From Nemophila menziesii (taxonomy: Eukaryota > Streptophyta > Magnoliopsida > Boraginales > Hydrophyllaceae), in NCBI GenBank assembly GCA_029959085.1, contig JARWIR010000005.1, forward strand, positions 9,364,501-9,428,500: a stretch of DNA of 64,000 bases, read 5' to 3'. Positions within the stretch are counted from its first letter, which is position 1; each line of letters starts with the position of its first letter. Below are positions 35,725 through 47,138 of this stretch, piece by piece. The notes under the pieces are model-generated. The model saw nothing but the letters and a program-made list of their open reading frames with translations. It searched no databases and was not told the DNA's origin. A program made the position numbers and the translations under genes.

Positions 35725-36837
35725 TTAACGAAGCATGCCTCCAGGAGGAAGAGGGGGATGAATAACACCTTCCCCTTTCCACTTCTCAACATTTGCTTTC
35801 CAACCTGAAATCCACAATAACATTATTTTAGATAAATTTCTGAAATTTCTCCAACTTATTATAAACGTAATGGATAAATGACTTAGCTTAATTTGCCCTT
35901 GTTCGTAACTAATGGTTTCAGTTTAATTTATTAAGCTCCGTGTTGCATAATTAAAATCACGAATATACTCAACCGTTATAAATAACTTATTGATAATTTA
36001 CCTATAGATGGATCCACATTGCGGTTCTTCAATTCTCTGTACTGCTGAGATATGGCACAAGCACAGCAGAAACAAGAAATCAACTCATCTGAACAAGGAG
36101 TTTCTGGTAACTTAAAAGTTGCTCGTAATTTTGATCTGTAATTTCTTGTATACCACCAAGTGCAATGAAAAGCCATTAAACAATAGTACTTGCAACAAGC
36201 ATCACGCTGACCTACAAATTAAATTACAATGTATATGACATTAACATGCTTAATAATTAATATTGAATAGCATCATTGGTCCCTGTGGAATGCGAAATAG
36301 TTACATATGTCCATTTGTTTCAAATATTACTTTTCAACGATACAAGAAAACATTTATTAAAAACATATTTATTTATTTCGCATAACAAATTCAAGAAGCA
36401 ATGATAATATTGTGTTAAACCAAAATGAAAAGTGTAAAGTTTGCTTACTTGTTGCTCCTTCATCAATTATCTCAACTATCTGTCCCACGACTTCACATGG
36501 ACAAAACAATGTCTGGAAAACTTTAATTTGAAAACAAATTAAACATCATTCATGAGACAAATACATTAAGTTCAAGTTTGATAATTCTAGTAAGTTAATG
36601 GAAAATATAGAAGAAATAAGTCAAATGGAAAGATCGATAAAGAAGTTTATGTCACACAATCATATATTATATAAAAAACCTAATAATCGAGTAATTTACA
36701 AGAAGTAGTTTATACTTACATAAAGAGCGATCGTCGCAACAATCGTAGAGACCAGTAGACCATTGCCCCTCAGGAAATGTAGTCGAGTTTGGTATGGCAG
36801 ACTTTAAAGCGCCATTTTCATAATCTTTTGAATGCAT
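35725..36837 (-). CDS. PLAC8 / cadmium-resistance-type protein, 4 exons
   Basis: Four minus-strand exons join to 480 bases (159 residues): 36837-36720, 36520-36449, 36211-36002 and 35804-35725. All three introns are GT-AG and all fall in phase 1. The product shows the PLAC8 layout: WSTGLYDCCDD, then FCPCEVVGQIVEIIDEGATS, a membrane-like stretch CCKYYCLMAFHCTWWYT, then YRSKLRATFKLPETPCSDEL, CFCCACAISQQYRELKNRN and DPSIGWK...EKW. The family includes plant cadmium-resistance proteins and fruit-weight/cell-number regulators, small Cys-rich plasma-membrane proteins tied to metal or calcium transport. The usual CC-x4-CPC motif reads FFQTLFCPC here, so its first two cysteines are missing. The acceptor of exon 2 (AAAG before TTTTCCAG) was chosen because it keeps the frame; the stronger-looking CCAG eight bases later would not. 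An (AT)n tract about 60 bases upstream may act as a TATA region. Confidence 0.82.
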
Positions 36838-39518
36838 TCTCAGCCTATTAATATAACGGTGGAGATTTGTGAATAATAGGCGGAATAAGCTACTATATAT
36901 ATATATATATATATATGGAATGAATATTATATAAATTGTTGAGCTGTTCATAACCCATTCACCATGTTAGAGAATTCTTTCATATACTAATAAGTTAAAT
37001 CACATTTTATAATTATTTAATTGAAGATTGAAATTCGGTGTTATGCGTATGTTAGAAGACATTAATCGAACAAAAATAGATCAAAGCATCATAAATATAT
37101 ATACTTTGGACCAAGAAACTTTTTTTCTGTTTCTCTTTTTATCCATTATATTTAATGTTATATCAAATGCAAAATATTATTTACTAACCCGGTCCTATGA
37201 TCCACCACTACTCCATGGGAGTTGGGGGTAGGGTATAAAACTATGGATGTTCACAATGGTGAGAGCAGGATTCAAAATTTAAAACACTAATTTTGTCGTA
37301 ATTGATAACCATTAGAGGTGACTTATATCGTTACTAATTATATGTTATTTCGTCGCTAATGTGAGATTTTTATATTTAGCGACCACATATCATTAATAAA
37401 GAGTCATTGCTAGTTTTTTTTTTTGTTACATGGGTTGTCATTGCTAGTTTTGTGTTGTCAAAGATGTATTTGGAAAAAAAAGAACATAATTTTTTTATTG
37501 TATAAAAAGTGTGACTTGGTTTAAAATGTTATCTTACACGTTTGACAAAATTATGCTACCGACCAAAATGAAAATATAAATTATGTTAAATATAATAATA
37601 ATATTGTATATGTTAATCTTGAAAATCTAATTAATTATGTGAATGATATATTTTGATACTTGAATTCTATTAGAGTTATAGATCTAATCCCTTTCAAGAT
37701 TTATGTAGTATCGTCGTGTATCTCATTTCTATACATTAAAGTTCATTTTAAAATTGAATAGTCATTTTCTTGTAGAATATAATCTCAAAATTTAATAGGT
37801 TTATAGAGTTCTTGGGTCAAAGGCAGTGCGTGGTATAAGACAAGTATAAATATTATTCATGAAACCTTACACGAAAGAGGAAATCTTCAAAATTGTTTGG
37901 ATACAACGGTCAATTGATTCGTTTATATAATACATGATTTTACAACTTTAAAGTAAAGGTGATTTTGAAAGAGATCGAAATTAAATTCTAACCCATGACA
38001 AATTTAAAATGGATCTCGGGGATAAAAAATTAGAACAATTTGTTGAGTTTGGGATTGCAATTTTAAAAAAAACGGTAAATTCTAATTTGGAAAAAAAATT
38101 GATGAATGAATGTAAGGTGGGGACAAAAGTCTATTTTTGTTAGGAATTTTTTATTTTAAAAAATCAAATATTTTGCTCATTGAGTCCGAAAAAGAGGGGA
38201 GGGGGTGGGGGGTCGTCCATCGCCTCTTCTCCAACATGATAAGGGTAATACCATGAATATTGAGATATTGTGGAACTTTGAAACAAGCTAGTCGAGTTCC
38301 CAATATATAGCTTAATAAGCAAAATGCTAGACGTGTATATCTATGAAAAAAAGTGATTGTTGCTCTAAGTTGTTCCACGAGATAATGAAGACTATGGATA
38401 AAAGAAAATACATTTCTTCTGTTTAGGTTCCTAATAGGGGCCTTACTTCAAGCAACCAAGTCGAAAGGGTATTTGTGGACTACGATAAGGATTTGTTGGG
38501 GACAAGGGAAAATATAGAGTGTGTTGATGAAAATGTGTTTGGTTTGGGCAATATGGTGGGGAGAAAATATAATGGTGTGTCAAGATTATCGATGAGAAAA
38601 TTAAATATGTCATCTTTTGAATCATTGATGATAAAGCTCTGGGATCCGATGCGTTTGATCATGCATGTAGAGCGAGGAAGCCTTTCATCTATTTTTCTGA
38701 AGAATTTTGTAGAGTTAGAAAAAGTAAGTCTATGTATGTTTGAAAGTAATAAGTGTTGATAATGAATAGGCACGTGATTGGAGTTTATTTTGTTAAGAGA
38801 CGGTTTCTTAATGAATTAGAATTCACTTGGAATCTTAATCAAACATAATTCACTTGGAACTTTTTATGAAACATACCAACTAAGAGTCGTTTAGATCTGA
38901 ATTGGACAAAAAAACAAACATATCAGGCTTGTCGATAATTTTACTTATCTTGTCGTGTGACAACTTTTCCTTGAAAAAACCTTAATTGTCATGGCTTAGG
39001 GTTCTAATTCCTGATCGGCGTTCAACTGTTTGAAACTATGCAAAAATTATAGATCAACTAAACTCCTAGTAATTTGGAGTACGTAATTGTCAGTCTGTGA
39101 CCAGTGACAACTTGAACAAAGTATGGGTCGTCATGAGGGATTGAACGACTAATAGAGGTTGATTGAATCAATTTCGATCCTATAGTACCTAATATACAAT
39201 AGCTAGGTAGACATGAGCATAGGAATCCTTACGTGTGACATAGATTGGTTTGTCTTTTGTCCTAAGCTAGTTCATCCACGGGGATAGATAGTTTGTGGAG
39301 GTAAATTAATTAGGCACAAGAGAATAGGTAACTAGTGGCTTTGAAACCCGAATAATCTAACTCCCATGACACCCTTTATATGAAAACCATGACCAAGCTG
39401 AATATGGCTAGGGGAAATTATGTATCTCGGGCGTCAAATAGGTTTAACTCATAGTTAAATGATAAACAAATCACAAATGATTAGTCTAAATCGATAGATA
39501 AGAAGTGACTGAATAAGT
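36838..39518. other. Intergenic, AT-rich, unassigned repeats
   Basis: A TA run lies at about 36894-36915, upstream of the PLAC8 gene. Bases about 37330-37420 carry CGTCGCTAAT and TTAGCGACCAC words like CACTA subterminal repeats, without ends. A 94-codon open frame at 38475-38759 (+) has no recognisable motif and I do not call it a gene. The last five bases before the next element (39519-39523, TTAAC) are its left duplication. Confidence 0.4.
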
Positions 39519-39523
39519 TAACT

Positions 39524-41100
39524 GATGTCTCCTCATTTGTGATAGTAAAATACACTCATGAGACATCATTTTAGGCTTATTTATTAGTTTATAGGTCGAT
39601 CTTAGCTTAATTTAGTGCACTTTCCTATTTTGAGTCTTGATTTGTAGAATTATTATTTTTAGAGTATATTGGGTTTAATTGTTTATTTAGTGTGAAGCTT
39701 TAAAGATAATTATGGAGATTAATTAGATTCCAAGTCAAAGATTACAACTTATGGAAAGAGATATGCATGGAAATTGGAGATAGAAGGAAACTGAGTTCAA
39801 ATAGGAAAAGGAAAAGCTGCCTAAATCTGGGATTCTGCAGATCACGTCCAAAGATATGCGTTTTTACCTAATAAATAGGCCGAATTTGGAGATTTCCTTC
39901 TAAAGGGTCAAGATAATTCCGTTGCGATTCTTTTGGTATCTTGTGGAGCTCAAACGGACCAATAACGAAAAAGTTATGACCAAAACAACGCAGCAGTGTT
40001 TATCTTTATTTCCTTACGAATTTGAGTTGGATTAGGAGTCCATTACTTTCCTTCTCCTTCAAGAAAACGAATTAGGTCTTCCTATACCCTATAAATACAG
40101 CCTCTTAACACTCTAAAATCATCCTTGGCCAGACCCTAAGGCCAAGAGTAAGCTGCAACACAAGAGAAGAAGTCTGGAAGGAGCTGTACATCAATCATGT
40201 CTCCTTCAACCTCTTATTTTGTAATTCTTTCTTCTTCTTTTCTTTGTATGAACTAATTCTCTTAGCTTAGGTTTTACATAATGTATAATCTATGAATTCT
40301 AATTCTTCTATCTAAGTTCTTTGGGAATTATATGTTTTAATCTGATATTAGCTACTTACCTTTATATTTGATTATGTGTTTTGATTTAATGATTGTTTTC
40401 CTTGCGAATGCATGCGTATAGGATTACCTTAATAGTAGTTAGATGGTCACCGTAACTGGGTGTTTAACTATTGAACCACCACATAACGTCTAGTGTCGAT
40501 AGCAGTTCTGACAAAACATACTTCTAACTAGATAGTCATTAAGGTTTGTTTTAATCACCATATCACCAATTGATTGTAGTGTGCTGGATAGGGCCTTAGT
40601 GGCGTTTGACAACCCTATTTGAGTCCTCGTCTTGGTTGTGCCGTAGCCCCCTTAGTCGCTCTCAAGGTCTAAGGTAGTGGAATTTAGAATCCTGACTATG
40701 TATACCAAGAGCTAATATTCTCCCTTATAAATTAGATCTAATAAATAGAATTAGAAGGATTAGTGCATACTAGTAAAACCTAAGCTATACTTTCATACTC
40801 TCCTCTTTTCTTTTCTCTTATTTATTTTATTGTCTTTAGTTTAGTAGTTTAGTTTATTATATAAAAACCAAATAAAAATCTATTTTCCTTTTCTTTCTTT
40901 GCGTATTATCTTTTCTATCTTTAATATCTGCACTTGATAAATTGCATAAGTTCTCTCTAACTTTCGTCAGTCCCTGAGGAACGAATCTTCTTATCATTAA
41001 AACTTGCATACGTCCTGTAATACTTGCAGTACAGTGTTAGTTTAGGGTGTGTATTTGCACTTATTTATATCCTTATTTTATCACACCTTAGGCCACACCA
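39524..41100 (+). repeat. LTR 1 of the tandem element
   Basis: 1577 bp, TGATGTCTCC...GGCCACACCA. It differs from LTRs 2 and 3 at seven places I could locate: five substitutions (39665, 39882, 40699, 40744, 40996) and two one-base gaps (near 39540 and 40915). A hairpin TGATGTCTC/GAGACATCA occupies its first 50 bases. A probable promoter TATA word (CCCTATAAATACAGCC) lies near 40087-40101. Confidence 0.95.
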
Positions 41101-41284
41101 GTTTTTGGCGCCGCTGCCGGGGACTACATCGTTAGTCCTTGTGCAATTATCTTGTGCTTTTATTTTAGTTAGTTCTATTTTACGCTTTTCTTTTTAGTTT
41201 TTGTTTTTACAGATTTTTTTAGGCAAGAGCAGATTTATTAGGAGATAAAGGTTTCGTGTTATTAGATCCTGAAGAAGCTAATTC

Positions 41285-42430
41285 ATGATGGGATCTCTAA
41301 AGCTCAAGGAGTTAAGCCAACAACTTGAGGAATTACGAGAACAATCGCGACAACTAGCTCAGATGAATCTAATACATACATCACCTTCATGTCCTAGTTG
41401 TGGAGCAAGGGATCACTCGTGGGGACATTGCATGAACAATCCAGTTTCAATTTCCTTCATGCCATATCAAAGAGACCATTATTATGATGGTTATTATCAA
41501 TCTCAAGGAAATTACGCTGACTATCAACCCCCACAGAGCTACAATAGGGTCGGAGATCAACATACGTATCATCATGATAACCATTATCATGATGATTATT
41601 ATCAACCACGACCACAATCTTACTATCCTCCACAACCTATCTACCAAGAATCGCCGATTTATAATAAAGCTTATCAAGAACCACCTCCTTATTCAATGCA
41701 GCAACCCATACAGGAGCAACCTTCGAGTTTGAATTCAAGTTTGGCTCGACTGATGCAAACAATTGAAAATATAGAGAGTCACCAGCAAGAATCCCAAGAC
41801 TCACAGAGTGCGCTTATGGAGAGGGTGCAAGCAGTGTCACGAATGGTGGAGAAAACTAAAATCCTTGCAGAATGGCATCTCCGAAGTGATACTACTGCTC
41901 CAGAAAACAAAGTCTGTCATGCAGTTGAATTAGGAAGTGGAAAACAACTACCTCCACCAAGACCAGAACCAGAACCAGTCCCTATTCCAGAAACGGGGGA
42001 AGAAGCAATAGAAGATAAGGTCGAAGAGGTAGTTGAACAAGAACGTGTCCAAGAGAAGACACCAGAAAAAAAAAAGAGCCCAGTGGTAACCAATACATGT
42101 CCTCCTCCACCATTCCCTTCACGTGTCAGAAAGGACAATGACCTGGAATTCAAGAAGTTCGTTGACATGGTGAACAAGTTAAAGATCAGCAGCCCGTTTG
42201 TAGAAGCTCTCACAAGAATGTCAAAATATGGCCAATTCATGAAGGACATTCTTTCTAACAAACGAAGATTCGAGATGAATGGATTACCAGAGGAGTGTAA
42301 TGCTACACTTGGAATTGAGTTACCACCTATTCCCACGACATCTTGGATGGCACCATCCATGATCATTAAGAATCGAGCTGAAAAGTTCGTGGGAATTAAA
42401 GGCAAAGGGTGGAAATTTCGTCATCCTTAA
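41285..42430 (+). CDS. Gag-like ORF, C-terminal part (element copy 1)
   Basis: This 381-residue frame has an N-terminal coiled-coil-like Glu/Gln-rich stretch. A zinc knuckle follows at residues 36-49 (C-x2-C-x4-H-x4-C in CPSCGARDHSWGHC), then a Tyr/His/Gln-rich middle. The C-terminal part (RVRKDNDLEFKKFVDMVNKL, FVEALTRMSKYGQFMKDILS, LPEECNATL) is the segment conserved before the protease in plant Athila/Tat gypsy gag proteins. The capsid half of gag is missing. The frame is open from ATG to stop, but it belongs to a transposon, not to a host gene. Its upstream context, close behind the primer site, is that of an element transcript. Confidence 0.75.
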   Translation: MMGSLKLKELSQQLEELREQSRQLAQMNLIHTSPSCPSCGARDHSWGHCMNNPVSISFMPYQRDHYYDGYYQSQGNYADYQPPQSYNRVGDQHTYHHDNHYHDDYYQPRPQSYYPPQPIYQESPIYNKAYQEPPPYSMQQPIQEQPSSLNSSLARLMQTIENIESHQQESQDSQSALMERVQAVSRMVEKTKILAEWHLRSDTTAPENKVCHAVELGSGKQLPPPRPEPEPVPIPETGEEAIEDKVEEVVEQERVQEKTPEKKKSPVVTNTCPPPPFPSRVRKDNDLEFKKFVDMVNKLKISSPFVEALTRMSKYGQFMKDILSNKRRFEMNGLPEECNATLGIELPPIPTTSWMAPSMIIKNRAEKFVGIKGKGWKFRHP

Positions 42431-42749
42431 TCGAGGTAACACGTCTAACTTTGAAAGACGTTAAACAAAAGTGCTATACGGGAGACAACCCGTAATTTCT
42501 TTTATGTTTTTACGTTTTTAGTTTTTAATTTATGTTTAGATTAGTTAACTTTAGTTGATATTGCATATTTGAGAAGGGTATTAGTGTTTTTGATGATTAG
42601 GTATTGGAGAAATCGAGTTAGGGAAGCGAGCAAAAAAATTTCGGACAGAAACTTCGGCACGTCATATCTTTACGCTCGGGTATCGGAATCAGGTGATTTT
42701 TTAGCCTAAACTGCATAACTTTTCGAGATCTAGCTGATGGGGAGGTTTT

Positions 42750-43000
42750 TGCCACGTGCGGTACACCGGACCTCAGCCGCGGTGCACCGCAAGGTAAAAA
42801 CCCGTGCCACGGGGTCCTACCACGGGTTTTATCCAGAAACGAAAAAAAAAATAGCTGATGGGTCCGGTATACCGGACCCTATACCGCCCATGCACCGCAC
42901 AAACACGTGCCACGGGGTCCTACCACGGGTTTTTTGACGTAGGAGGCGCGGTGTACCCCGCGGTACACCCCATGGTCCGCAGGGGTAGTCCGCAGCGCCG
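42750..43000. repeat. GC-rich palindromic block, internal region 1
   Basis: Contains GCGGTACACCGGAC, CCGCGGTGCACCGCAAGG, GTCCGGTATACCGGACC and GCGCGGTGTACC words. It also contains a hairpin AAAACCCGTG/CACGGGTTTT (42797-42806 and 42821-42830), with the word GTGCCACGGGGTCCTACCAC repeated near 42907. The same block recurs at about 48789-49039. Confidence 0.8.
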
Positions 43001-45559
43001 CAAGAGAGAGAAAAACCTACGGGATTTGATTATAAAGGAGGTATTAAGCTTTTAGTTCCAAATTTTATAAACCCAAACCCTCTTTTTCTTCTCCAAAACT
43101 CTCCCAACTCCATTAGAGCTCATAAAAACCTTCACCAATCATCAAAACACTACCCAATTGCCATGAAAACACATCCAATTCATTCTCCACATCATTACAA
43201 GGAAGATTCAACCACCTATATCATACCAAAACACCTTGAATCCAAGAATCAAAAGCTTAAATTTCAAAAATTCATCCTACAAGTTCTTAAATCCAAACCA
43301 ATCCATGAAGAATCCATCTTACCCACATAGAGAATCATCATCAAATCACCTTTCCTAACCCAAATTAAGCTTGTACAACCAATAATCAAAAGTTCAAATT
43401 TCAAGAGTGGTTAAAGCTTTGAGTTGGGGGTCAATTGAGATGATTAAGAGAACATGAACATTATCTACTGTATGGGAGATGAAGAAATCAAGGTGTTGGA
43501 TTTAATTGAGAAGAAATCAAGTGAGAAAAGTCCTAGTTCCAATTCAAAGGGTAAAACAAGTCAAGAAAAGAGAGGTTAGCTAGCTGTGTTTGATTCAATG
43601 AGCAAAAAGATTCTAACTTTAGTGAAGATGACAACACAACCTCTACAAATCAAAGACCTTATACCCAAAGAAAAAGAGAAAGCTTCAAAGGCCATGATAG
43701 CTTCTCCGAAGCAACAATTAAAGGAACTACCTTTTTCTTATGAGAAAGTATTTGAAGAAGAAGTTGAAGGTGAATACATGAAGGTTCATGGAGATTTGGA
43801 ATGCTTTGGGTTGTTTGTGAATTGTATTTTGTGAGGAGAAGAAGAAGATGTGGCACAGTTGATCTATGAGGTGGTGATACGAATTTTCGATCTCTCCCAT
43901 GACGTTATTTAATGCAATATCCTATTATGATCACGTGTCTTGAACGAAAAGCGAATAAGAAGTTGGGTGAAGAAGATACATTAGAGTTAATCCGAGTATC
44001 GTCTAGGCGAGGTAAAAGCCTCGAAGAGTATGTTTTCTTTATTCCCTACCATTTCTTTATGTGCGATATGTATGCTAATTTTAAATTTTATTTATTTTTC
44101 TTGAGTCTTTTTCGAGTCGTGGGGACACGGCTCATTTTTGAGTTGGGGTTGGGGATTCGTTGTCCTCATCTTCCTTTTTGTTTTTTTCATAAATTTAAAA
44201 TTTTTGGGTTGAATTAGGCATAGAATATGTTGAATGTACCTATTTGAGCATGATTTTATTAGGTCAATGATAGTAGGTAGTATGTTTTTGAAAGATGTCA
44301 TAAGTTTGTTTAGATGCATGTATGAAAACAGGAAATAAAGGAGAGAAAAGTTAATGAGCAATGCTAAGATGTATGTTGAAACTTAGGAATAGTTATTTGG
44401 TGTGTAGAACGTGAGGTTTAAAATTAGTTGAAAACCCGCTTATCTATGAACTATTAGTGAAAAAATAACAAAATCTGGTAGTTAGAAAAATGAATAAGGC
44501 AGTTCTTTCATGATTAAAACACTTGAAGCCTTTTATACTTTCTCACCCTTTTGTTTGATTATTATTATTTATCCATCTTAGCCCCTCTGAGCCTTTCTAA
44601 AGCCTTTTCTTGAAACACATTATAATCCTTACCCTAGTTTTAGGACTTATCTATATGACCCGCACTCGAATCGCAAAACCTGAGACTACTCGTTTTAGAG
44701 CTTGAGTTTGGGGTGGTGGGTTTCATTGTTAGGGAACATTGGGTTTGGGTATTATCTTTGTGATTTTATTGATGAGGAAATTGTTATTATTGTAACCCTT
44801 TGCCGGGGTAATAGTGAATGAAAAAGAAGCTACGAGCTAAATTTGCCAACAAGGGCATTAAAAAGGAAGAATATATATATATGAAAAATAGTGTGATATC
44901 TCAACATCAAAAAGAGAGTCATAGCTATACAAAAGAAAAAAAATGATTTGAAAAGAGAAAATATATATTCGGACCGGCAAAGTGGATTTTATATCATCAA
45001 AGGTTTTAATTGGTATTATTGGGGATGCACATTAAAAAGCATCAATAAATTGGGTTGAGTGAGAACATCTTTGAGTGAACAACTCAAGCTCTAGGGCGAT
45101 TCGTTGATGGCTAGTGAGGAGAGAGCCAAAAGCTCACTTTTCATTATCCAAATATACCACACCCGTCCTTAAGCCAAGTTATAACCAAGACCTTAGGATT
45201 TCTAACTACTAGGTGGAGAAACAATTGAGTTATTAGGTAGTAGGTAAGTGGACCATTGGATGCTATATTTGGGACCTATGAACAACCTATAGCCATTAAC
45301 TTGAACTAAGTTATCATCCTCTCCTTCTGGCATTGCGAAATTAATCTTAACTTGAACTTATGGATTGTTGATTACATGTATATTAAGCATCTTTTGTGCA
45401 TTAGTTCTTAAGCATTACTACATGAGATTTTTTGGAATTTATGCTCTAGGATCATTCGTTATATTCTGTTCTTGATTTCCTCCTACTTCTTCTTCTTGAC
45501 TACCCTACTGTTCTTTACTTCTATTGTATCAGGACGATACAACTTTGAGTTGGGGGTCT

Positions 45560-47138
45560 TGATGTCTCCTCATTTGTGATAGTAAAATACACTCATGAGA
45601 CATCATTTTAGGCTTATTTATTAGTTTATAGGTCGATCTTAGCTTAATTTAGTGCACTTTCCTATTTTGAGTCTTGATTTGTAGAATTATTATTTTTAGA
45701 GCATATTGGGTTTAATTGTTTATTTAGTGTGAAGCTTTAAAGATAATTATGGAGATTAATTAGATTCCAAGTCAAAGATTACAACTTATGGAAAGAGATA
45801 TGCATGGAAATTGGAGATAGAAGGAAACTGAGTTCAAATAGGAAAAGGAAAAGCTGCCTAAATCTGGGATTCTGCAGATCACGTCCAAAGATATGCGTTT
45901 TTACCTAATAAATAGGCCTAATTTGGAGATTTCCTTCTAAAGGGTCAAGATAATTCCGTTGCGATTCTTTTGGTATCTTGTGGAGCTCAAACGGACCAAT
46001 AACGAAAAAGTTATGACCAAAACAACGCAGCAGTGTTTATCTTTATTTCCTTACGAATTTGAGTTGGATTAGGAGTCCATTACTTTCCTTCTCCTTCAAG
46101 AAAACGAATTAGGTCTTCCTATACCCTATAAATACAGCCTCTTAACACTCTAAAATCATCCTTGGCCAGACCCTAAGGCCAAGAGTAAGCTGCAACACAA
46201 GAGAAGAAGTCTGGAAGGAGCTGTACATCAATCATGTCTCCTTCAACCTCTTATTTTGTAATTCTTTCTTCTTCTTTTCTTTGTATGAACTAATTCTCTT
46301 AGCTTAGGTTTTACATAATGTATAATCTATGAATTCTAATTCTTCTATCTAAGTTCTTTGGGAATTATATGTTTTAATCTGATATTAGCTACTTACCTTT
46401 ATATTTGATTATGTGTTTTGATTTAATGATTGTTTTCCTTGCGAATGCATGCGTATAGGATTACCTTAATAGTAGTTAGATGGTCACCGTAACTGGGTGT
46501 TTAACTATTGAACCACCACATAACGTCTAGTGTCGATAGCAGTTCTGACAAAACATACTTCTAACTAGATAGTCATTAAGGTTTGTTTTAATCACCATAT
46601 CACCAATTGATTGTAGTGTGCTGGATAGGGCCTTAGTGGCGTTTGACAACCCTATTTGAGTCCTCGTCTTGGTTGTGCCGTAGCCCCCTTAGTCGCTCTC
46701 AAGGTCTAAGGTAGTGGAATTTAGAATCCTGACTAAGTATACCAAGAGCTAATATTCTCCCTTATAAATTAGATCTAATAGATAGAATTAGAAGGATTAG
46801 TGCATACTAGTAAAACCTAAGCTATACTTTCATACTCTCCTCTTTTCTTTTCTCTTATTTATTTTATTGTCTTTAGTTTAGTAGTTTAGTTTATTATATA
46901 AAAACCAAATAAAAATCTATTTTCCTTTTCTTTCTTTTGCGTATTATCTTTTCTATCTTTAATATCTGCACTTGATAAATTGCATAAGTTCTCTCTAACT
47001 TTCGTCAGTCCCTGAGGAACGAATCTTCTTATCCTTAAAACTTGCATACGTCCTGTAATACTTGCAGTACAGTGTTAGTTTAGGGTGTGTATTTGCACTT
47101 ATTTATATCCTTATTTTATCACACCTTAGGCCACACCA
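45560..47138 (+). repeat. LTR 2 (central) of the tandem element
   Basis: 1579 bp. At every one of the seven sites where LTR 1 differs, LTR 2 carries the LTR 3 base. It serves as 3' LTR for internal region 1 and as 5' LTR for internal region 2. Confidence 0.95.

Larger units (their letters stand above)
41101..45559 (+). mobile_element. Internal region 1 of the tandem element
   Basis: 4459 bp between LTR 1 and LTR 2. It holds the primer site (about 41105-41123), the gag fragment (41285-42430), a GC-rich block with short palindromes (about 42750-43000), and several short open frames around 43440-44220 that resemble nothing I know. The polypurine tract lies at its end. No protease, reverse transcriptase or integrase was found. 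Confidence 0.9.

Noticed and set aside
38475..38759. A 94-codon open frame on the plus strand (with a similar-sized frame on the other strand)
   Set aside because: No motif, no splice context and no promoter evidence; both strands are open over the same bases, which points to composition rather than coding.
41447..41732. Ile/Met-rich and His-rich frames overlapping the gag ORF (also at 47485-47770)
   Set aside because: They are alternate-frame readings of the Tyr/His/Gln-repeat part of gag.
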